Source: Saxidomus purpurata
Lineage: Eukaryota; Mollusca; Bivalvia; Venerida; Veneridae
Direction of reading: 5' to 3'
Assembly: GCA_022818135.1 (NCBI GenBank)
Contig: JAFMSR010000018.1
Coordinates: 23,003,498-23,067,497 of the forward strand
Length of the DNA: 64,000 nucleotides
Below, piece by piece: positions 52,801 to 62,700 of this stretch. Each line of letters starts with the position of its first letter. Position 1 is the stretch's first letter. Position numbers and translations under genes: made by a program. The notes beneath the pieces were generated by a model, which ran no database searches, had not been told where the DNA came from, and worked only from the letters and a program-made list of their open reading frames with translations.

Positions 52801-55800
52801 ATAAGATTATTGTGTATATTTTACTTCAGTGACACTGACGACACAGCGGTCAGTGCAAAACAAAATGTTTCACTAAGACTGTCGTTTTCCCGCAGATTCT
52901 TTAAATATGTTTTCTTTATCATTCGTCGAATGTTTCTTCTTCAAAATGTGAAAAAAGCCGAAATAATTCTAGTTAGTTAAGAGTTATTACAAAGTTTTGA
53001 GTAATCGTGTAACTCTGCAGTCATGTGTCCAACATTTCGCTCATGTATGACTACGGGCGGTAAATTGGATTGGTCAGGATGCAGTATCCAACACTCATCT
53101 ACAGATTTTTATATTGGTTGGAATAAAAAAGAATTGAAATACATGTAAATATATGAGATAAAGTGAAACAAATTAGTGATCGTCATTAATCTACTGGTCT
53201 GACTGTCATGTCTGCCATTTCATTTGTATGGCCGAAGTTACTACGCCCCTGTTCATTGATTTGTATTTTTTTCTTAAACTCAACGCCCCGACCGCACTCC
53301 GAAAATTGAAGGGCTTTTGAAGTAAAAACACTGTTCACAAGGGAAAATTGTCGAGTTGTACAAGTAAAGATTTTGGCAGATGCACTGAATATGTCAGTAC
53401 GTACAGTACAGCATTAGATACTTAGTATGTCAGTAGACTTCCTTACCCATGGCATGACCTCGCTTTTATGGCGACGCTCTGCGAAATAAAGGAGTTCCAG
53501 TACTGCCGGAGACAAACATATTCTTCACGCTGCGGAATCAGTTATCGATGTACTCAATTATTGATAATTTCATGAATTTAATTACTTTCGTTGACATTTT
53601 GTTTGAATTCCACTTTGGCAAACAAAATTGACAAGGCGAGTTGAGAAACAGACTGAAAAACGCATTTTATGAAAAATGCATCACAATATATTTTTGTTCA
53701 CCAGACGTCATTATGAATTATGTAGGATAACATGTTACTGCAATGAAATTCCGGTGTGTAAAGTTCCGCGAACATAATTTACATGTATACTAATTCATAA
53801 ACTTACGGTCTACACTTATAATAAATGCAATGATACCGTAGCTCAATCGCTGTGATTGAAAGAGATCTCTTTAAAAAGAGTATATATTAATCAACATTTT
53901 AAATAAAACAGAAGATCTATATAATTTATCTCGAAGTCACTACAAAATACGCGAAGAAACCTATATTTAACATTAAATACTGCTTGTCACTTGCATTAAA
54001 ATACAAACGTGAAGTTTACCATGCGGGTTTTTGGGCGGAGCAAATTGACATGAGAAAGAAGCTGGACACTCGCACCTAAATGTCCTTTAATGGGGAGGAG
54101 TTAACCTATGAACTCACTCTAATAATAGTTTCAAAATTGCGCTATGAGTGACGTCAGATTATAACTGTATCGATTGCCAAGATAGCGAACGGGCAAACCC
54201 AACTGCAACGCGTTGTACATTGTACTATTAATTAGTAAGTCAGTAAATGTTAAGTGTGCACCTGTTTGAGCAGTAAATGTTACTGTCAAAATTTAAAGAT
54301 AGATAAGGCATTTGTAAAGAAATATTTTTATTTAATATATCAGATGTGGCAATGTACACAACTTCTGCATGTGTTTCAAGAGCCTCTTGTTACTGGAAAA
54401 AGTAGTGTGAAAGGAGATATTGACCCGATTGTTGATCTACGGAATATTGGCTCATTTGAGGAAAATTTTTTCCTCGTGGAATTGGAGAAGACATCTGAAG
54501 GAGGGTCAACACTTCACATGTGGAAGATCACAATTTCTTCTTCCCAAATGGGTCCTGCAATATCAGATAGTGAGTTTATATTTGATGTCTTTATCTGCTT
54601 TTATTTGCTCACCTGGTACAAAGTGCTAGAGTGAGCTATTAGGATCGCTCACCTTACGGCGACCGTCTTACGTCCATTTTCCTTCAAACGACATCTTTTC
54701 TGAACCCACTGGGCCAATGAGGATGAAACTTGGCAGGGATGTTCCTTACATGAAGCCCTCCCATAGTTGTTCAAATAATTCCATTCCTTGTAGAACTCTG
54801 ACTTAAAATCTTCTTCTCAAGAACATGAAGGCTTAGAGCTTACCGTAATCATGTTTGTATTAAACGCACCAATGTATAAGACGCATGTAAAAAATCAGAG
54901 AAATTCCAGAGAAAAAAACTAATTTTAATATATAAAACGCACCTGAAAAATGACCAAAACTTGTGAAAGAGAAGAAAAAAATCGAACATTTTGTTTACTT
55001 GTATGACTCGTAATCATTACAAAAACGTGATAATCACTTTGGGTATAAGATCATCATATCGCCAATATGCATTGAGTAAAAATAAATCAAAATAAAATTG
55101 AATGAAATTTAACTTGTATTGTTATTTTGTTTTTAAATTTTTGTGACATTCAGCATGTCAACACCTACTCAAACCCTCATTCTCAAGGTTCAAATAATTA
55201 GCGACACATGCGTCAAACATCAAAGTCGGTAATTGGTTGTTTGCAAAACTTGGGAAAGGTGTTTATTGTGAAACAGTCATGAAATGCCTTTCAAGGAAAA
55301 TTGTTTTTTGATGATATTTAGTTTTAAGTTTTGCATCATATTGTATATTTTTTCATCGTAAATTAAATAAATTTTTTTATCTTTGAATGATTTTTAAACT
55401 GTCTATTCTCTATGAAATCGGGAAACGTACGGAACCGTACAGGACTTAGACAAACATTATGAAAGATTTATTTCCCTTTGTTGCAATACTCTCCGGTAAA
55501 CAAATAAATCCAATTTGAACAGAATTTGTCCATTTTAAGTCCAGGAAAAAATGGGATTGAATTCTATACTGAAGTATAAGATGCAGCATTCTTCTGGACA
55601 TGATTTTGGATGAAAAAACCTGCATCCTATACACACAAAATTACGGTAGATATTTGGCATGTTGCATTGCCTAGTGAACCTCTACCAAGATTGTTCGATT
55701 TATAACCCCCCCTGGTCAAAATTGATCCTGCCTGGGGGGTTACTTGTCTTTACTCAGGCAAATGTAGGAAATACTTTAAAAATCTTCATAGGCCAAGAGC

Positions 55801-56758
55801 TTAAATATTTGGCATGTATCATTGCCTAGTTGCCCTCTACCAAGATTGTTCAAATCATGACCCCCAGGTCAAAATGGATTTAACATAGGCTTATATAGGG
55901 AACTTTACAAAAAATGTTTAAATCAGAACGCCAAGGTCAAAATTAACCCTTTCTGCTATTGATGACCTTGTATTGTAGCCAGTAGTAGCCAGGTGAGCGA
56001 TATAAAAACAAAATAATATCAAACAGGGAATGCCATGTACCAAAAACGCAGCCGCCCCAAAACGAGCCCCACAGCACCCAGAAGTGCACACAAAGCCAAA
56101 GCCATCTTGGCCTTTTTGTTTTTTACTAGCATTTTCTATTTCAAAGGCTTGAAATCTTACTTTCTGTGAAAATATTCTCTCAATTAGAATAAATGAGAGA
56201 GTTCATTTGTTGTAGACATTTTGCCACAAATCGCAAAATATTGTTCAAAATAGACAACCCTTAATCTTCTTTTACAACCAGTGCAGATCATGATCAGCAT
56301 ATAAATCTGCACTGTTTGCTATTCAGTCAGAATATTTTCTCTGAGCCCGCCATTGAGCAATTAATGCATCTGTCCAAATTTAAAGACAAGCATGTACATT
56401 GTAGAAATTAGGCAAGATAAGAGTTCACATAAACATATAGAAACTAATGCAAAGACATGTGTCATAAGTGATTATTTTTTTATCAGACCTTGCAGACAAG
56501 ACATACATGATGGACTATACCATTGTCAGTGAGGAGGGATCAAATCCGCCGTCCCGTAGCGGCTCACCTGAGGTTCCAAATGCAAAATCTACAACTGCTA
56601 AACTCCTTGTCTCTACTACAAAGGTATCGTAAATGAGAAACTCAAGTGTAAGATGCTGACTTACAGTGCCTAGAGGGCATGTCAGCAGTCAAGTTAATCT
56701 TTCCTAGCTGAAAATAACTTTTTATGCCCCCACAATGTGGGAGCAAAGCCGTCCACCC

Positions 56759-56797
<39 letters not shown>

Positions 56798-59700
56798 TCC
56801 GCCCCCCCCCCCCCCCCCCCCTCCGTCCCCCCCCCCCCCCCCGTCCCCCCCCCCCCCGAAATCTTGTGAACGCAACTCCTCTTAAACCGGATGGCAGATT
56901 TTGCTTAAACTTACAGGGATGAACAACCTTAATGTGTAGATGGTAGTAAAGGAAGAAAGGAAGGACCCCTTTTTGCTGCGACCAAATTTAAGAGAATTAT
57001 GGCCCTTTGTTGATTTTTTTCACTAGATACTATGTAGAAATTTTGTGAAGCCTGAACGCAACTCCTCTTAAACCGGATGGCAGATTTTGCTTAAACTTAT
57101 AGGGATGAACAACCTTAATGTGTAGATGGTAGTAAAGGAAGGAATTTTTGCTGTGACCAAATTTAACAGAATTATGGCCCTTTGTTGATTTTTCACTATA
57201 TACTATGTAGAAATTTTGTGGACACAACTCCTCTTAAACCGGATGGCAGATTTTGCTTAAACTTACAGGGATGAACAACGTTAAGGTGTAGATGGTAGTA
57301 AAGGAAAGAATTTCCCTGCGACCAAATTTTACAGAATTATGGCCCTTTGTTGATTTTTCCCACTATATACTATGTAGAAATTTTGTGAATGCAACTCCTC
57401 TTAAACCGGATGGCAGATTTTGCTTAAACTTCCAGGGATGAACAACCTTAAGTGTAGATGGCAGTAAAGGAAGGAATTTTTGCTGCAACCAAATTTAACA
57501 GAATTATGGCCCTTTGTTGATTTTTTCATTATATACTATGTAGAAATTTTGTGAATGCACTCCTCTTAAACCGGATGGCGATTTTGCTTAAACTTCCAGG
57601 GAAGAACAACCTTAATGTGTAGATGGTGTAAAGGAAGGAATTTTTGCTGCGACCAAATTTAACAGATTATGGCCCTTTGTTGATTTTAGTTTTCAACTTG
57701 TGGCACTGTAGTCCAAAAATATTTGACCTAGAGTCATGAGATTGACAGAACAGTGGCGTGTGGGGGCATCCGTGTCCTATGGACACATTTCTAGTTCAAG
57801 TAGTTCTGTAAAAGGGTTTATAAAGAGTGAAAAAAGACTGTGTATTATAACTGATCCCTGAAGGATTTTGAACAGTGAATATAATTATTGTTTGTTTGCT
57901 ATTTTAGTGAGTTTGATGAAACTGGAGGTGCTTTATTTTCGAAAATAAGTGAGAATAAAAATTTCGTAAAAAATCCCTGACTCTGAACAGTAATTGAACT
58001 ATCATCTTAATAGTTTGTACCTTGATTAGATGAAATAGTAGGCAAATGCAAAGAAAAACAAAAACTATCAATATTGTATACTTGTTCAACAAGAGTAAAA
58101 AGAAAAATGTTAAAAGTAAGGAGGTCAGTTTGCTTATTAACATATACTCTCTTTGGCTCATGTAGCCATTAGTGCTAAGAATGTGGAGTATAAAGCCCTT
58201 TGAACATTAAATTGTAGCTATTTTGTTTTTATAGGTAACATGTCAGAAGTTGCCCCTACCAGAAGGAGTTGAGGTGAAAAGTGCTAATGTATCGGCAGGT
58301 CACCTTAGCTCTGCCTCCATCTACCCAGCATGCCTTGCTCCGTATCTTCTAGTCACAGCTTGTTCTGATGGAAGCATCAGGTGAGTCAGGACCTCTTGTA
58401 TAATCATACACTTCCTGTTACCATGGTAATGTCTCAATTTATTGTGAAGAAATCTACCTATCATGCATTGCTCCATATCTTCTGGTCACAGCTTATTCTG
58501 ATGTGTGAGGGTCATTGGTTTGAGTCCTGCTACCAACCTGATTTTCTTACAGAGGATGGTAATATAGTATTGGTCCTTCCCAGGAACAATGGTATGGTAA
58601 ACTGCCTGCCTCTGTATATGTTGAAACGGGTATTCAACTATGAGGAAAAAGAATATTTAGAATTGCATTCATGAATTTACTTGTTCAGATATAAACTTTG
58701 GAATACAGTTCAAGTATTGTTATATTAAAAGACTATTTTTATCTTTATCTTGAGTGAAAGTGTTTGAATTACAGTACAAGTTGCTGATAATTCTCTATAA
58801 CATGTGTATTTATAGATTTTGGAAGTGCAATACAAACTCTGTGATGAGTGGTCTAGTCAGTCTAAGTGGTGTTGGGTCAGCCAGTGTTCTTTCCATGAAG
58901 AGTTTTGAGTTTGGTGTCGAGGAAGAAGATGGCATTCGTAAACAGAGAAGAAAGTCGTATGTTATGAACGTGAACCAGGACACTACCTACACATGGTCGC
59001 CATGGACACCCGTGTACAGGGAAGATAAATCAAGCAATATACACATTCCAGGTAATCATTTATATTTTCATTAATTGAACCACCTCGGTAACACAGTCAG
59101 TAAAAGATACGAGACCCAAAATACGCGCTGTCATTGAAATAAACCTAGGTGATGACAGCTGTCAATTACAGGTTGATGGCAAAAATGTTTGTCATGACAA
59201 GTTTCCACACACTTTGTTACTGAAGTATTACATTACAGACCTCCCCACAATTAAACATAGAGAAAAGTGTTTGTCCAATGTCAACGTGTTACATTTATAT
59301 TGGACCAGCCTCCATGGTCACTGACTTGTTATCACTAAATCTCTCACTTATTTCCCATTATGGGCTAAAGCCCTGTATTGACCCAACTGTGCTAGAAACC
59401 TGTCAGTTTCTTTTAGAAGATGGAAGTGTAAATTTATTTTTACTAATTCAGTTATTCTTGATTGCGAAAAAAGTTCTTACAAATTAGATTGATCGCTCTC
59501 CAGACTCATTCCAGATGGAATTAACTTCGAAAAGAGAGAAGCAATGTGGAATTATTTGTGTCTTGCCTACGAACACTACGGACGTGGCTATGGTAGGGAT
59601 TGAACGCGGGGTCCTTTGATCCTGAGGCGAACGCTTTACCACTGCGCCATTGCAGCTCCTAAAGTGTGGGAATGTAGTATTTTCCCTCCCCAAGAATGAT

Positions 59701-62700
59701 GGTTAGGTTAACTGTCTGCCTGTAAATAACTGAAATACTATTTAAATGGGTGTTAAATTCCAAGGCAATTGAAAGATTTATATCCGCAAGCCTTATATAT
59801 ATATCAGGCAAGACAGTGTAAAATCATCTATACTGTGTCAGTGGCAAAACAAATCGCATAGAACATGTGACATTTTTTGTCCCAGGGTCTTTTTGAATGT
59901 ACTGATACTGTAAAATAAATATACTGATAGGATAATGATAGAACCATGTTCTATTCACTCTAAAACAATGTTGACTTATTCATTTCTTTTGTGTTCAAGT
60001 CAATTTTTCATGAAAAAGAGTTGCCAGGAAGCCATTTGAATTTTTTGCAATTATCTTTGAAAAAATATCGCTCTTTATTTCTTACATGTTCATTGATTTA
60101 AAAAGTAAAGTTATGACTGTTTTTGGTACAAATAAAGGTCTTTTCCGCCAGTAAGACATCAATAGAGCTACTTGTCAATGTGGTCCTGGGACTTTAAACA
60201 TTGAATTGTTCCTTACTTATCTGCATTAAAACCAAATTTCAGGAAAACCGCTCACAGTAAGTTGTGCATATACGGGTCGTGTTGCTGTAGCATACAGAAG
60301 TACAGGGCATAAAACACATGGCACTGCCCCTAGCAGTCGTTTCTTCAATCTTTGTGTTGTGATATATGAGTGTGAATCAACTGGTATGTAAAAATACAAT
60401 TACATAGTTTTAATATTGGGTACAAAGTCTTCCAGGTTTAAATAAACAAAGTACATGTACAATAATTGTTAATGTTGAATGTTAATATGATCAGCGTTGT
60501 ACACATTGTAGTCACAGGCGTAATCTTCAAAATCCCTGGTCAGAATTTAATGATACTTCACAGAAATGATAAATACCATGCCTAGTTGTGCATGGTCAAA
60601 TAATTAAAGCATCGTGTCTTACATAAATTTTTATATACTGTGTCAGTGCGGTGTTTGGGTGATATTCATCACCTTCAGTGATAGTTCAAGTTAATTTTAT
60701 TTACTAACGTAATAAATTGACTGCACTGTAACAGAAACGGAAAGTGTCTACGTGCTCTAGGTATCTACATTACAAGTCGGATCAAAGTATAAATGTTTAA
60801 TTTCAAGCAAATCGAAATTGTCTGGATAATTGAGCATCTGGTTAGCATGTAGGATACCAGTATTCTTCATAATGCACTGTATGATACCACTTTACATTCT
60901 GTCAGACCTTGTTTATAGGTGGTTCACAGTGGGTTAAAGAAGACACGATTGAACTACGTAATATCCGAATACCAGAAAGTCATGTAGAGGTTGACTTAGA
61001 TCTGAGCCCAGATACCAGTCTCTCTCACAGTGACACAGAAAGTGTGAACCAAACGCTACCATTGGCTTCAGGCTTCATCAACATCTGCCGCACCAAGTCA
61101 GTACCAAGTTTGAGCGCCCTCTATTGTGCAAGGAAGGAGAAAGAGGAACAGGAAGATAAGGTTAGAACAGTTGCTGGTAACAAAAGACAACATGTCTGAA
61201 CAGCCTTATGAGGACTGATTTCCGCCTTCTGAACAGTCTGTTGAGTACTGATTTCAACCTGTGTTAAAAGTATTAATTTATCAAATTGCTGTCATATCTA
61301 ATGTCAAGTTCACCTAAGACCATTTTACTTACATTGAGTTAACAGGATTCTAACGTCATTAATTAGCAGCTTCCTTGACTTTATTAAAGGTTTATAATTG
61401 GAATTTGGCCATGTAATAGATTTGTTTGAAACTTTAACATCTGATCATTTACACTTATTTATGTTCACTTAGCGCTTAATTCAAGTAAGATTTTCACTGG
61501 AGGTATTTTTAAAATTTGATTTCCCTATCCTGGTTGCCCAACCAAGATAGAGTTTTTTATCATAAGTAAAAATTTGATACACATACTTTTGCCTGCAGAA
61601 AGATATAAATATAAGACCTATTATATTATATTTGTGAAATAATTACATTAAATATTATATATTTAGATGGATTCATTAGAAATTCAAGTTTGAAAAGATA
61701 TTATTACCTCCCTTTACCTATCTTGGGTGCGCACCCAAGATAGGTTGGAAATAAATCAATTCAGAAGATACACGTAAGTTTAAAATTGGGATTTTGGTTC
61801 AGAATGTTAAGATATTGGTAAATCTATCCAATTAAATGTAAAAGTAGAAATTATATTGAAATAAAAAAGAAATACTCAACGTTTTAAATACTTTCATATC
61901 AAAGGGGAGTAATAACAAAATTTCATAAAAGTTAATAAAATGTAATTTCTGATAGGGATCTAACTCAATGTAATGGGTCTTTTTGTTCATTAAATTAATC
62001 TCTAACAGAATAAACAAAAAGTAAAAATTGTCATAAAATGTTGCTTAAAAGTAATTGACCACCTTTAAAATTACTTAATTATGTAGGGGAAATGTGCTAA
62101 CTATTATGATTGGCATGTACTGGATTAACTTACAGGATCTTTTGAATGACTAAGGCAGGGCAGCCTTGAATAAATATGTACATTTTGTTGGCTATAACTT
62201 TGCCATTTCTTAAGATTTCTTCATCAAACTTTCAAATTGTATTGCTTATGACAAAAGGGTTGTGATGCCACCAAATTTTGTTATTCTGACAAAGTGTAAG
62301 AGAGCGACACAAGTGTTCTATTGAACACCCATCTAGTTAAGTTTTGCACTGGAGGAAATTGGCCTGTTTATTATTTTGAAAAGGTGGACATTAGCCCTCT
62401 CACGGCTCAGAGTTTAAAATTTGATTTGATATCATCATGAAGTTGAAATTGAAAGTTTTTTTGTTTCTTTGAACAACAAATGGTATTGGCCAAATTGAAA
62501 TGTGGGCAAGTCTGTTTCAGACATTTGCCAGGTAAGGGATTAAATTTAATGATGTCATAAGACTGTTAAGTGAAGGTACTGTTTGTGTTTTACTGCCCTG
62601 TCTTATACTAGGTTTTATTTTAGTTGGACATTCTGAGACAGAAACACCTGGTACAGTTAGACTGGGTCTCAACTGAGGATGGTTCCCACATACTCACAGT

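Larger units (their letters stand above)
49769..54220. mobile_element. 4.45-kb element with ~100-135-bp inverted ends
   Basis: The left end (GTACAACGAGTTG, TTTGCCCGTTCGCTAT, GAAACTATTAATAGAG) reappears inverted at the right end (about 54085-54220) over at least 100 bp with moderate divergence, and weaker pairing continues (GTTAACTCC). No transposase-like frame was seen. A hairpin-ended element pair (50177-52082) sits inside. The target duplication is unclear. Confidence 0.6.

Noticed and set aside
56642..56922. Polyproline and polyglycine frames
   Set aside because: Translation of poly-C/poly-G tracts in an element head; likewise at 17299-17560 and 26141-26398.
57904..58161. 85-aa hydrophobic minus-strand frame
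   Set aside because: AT-rich intron sequence giving Phe/Leu/Ile-rich chance translation, with no neighbours or splice support.
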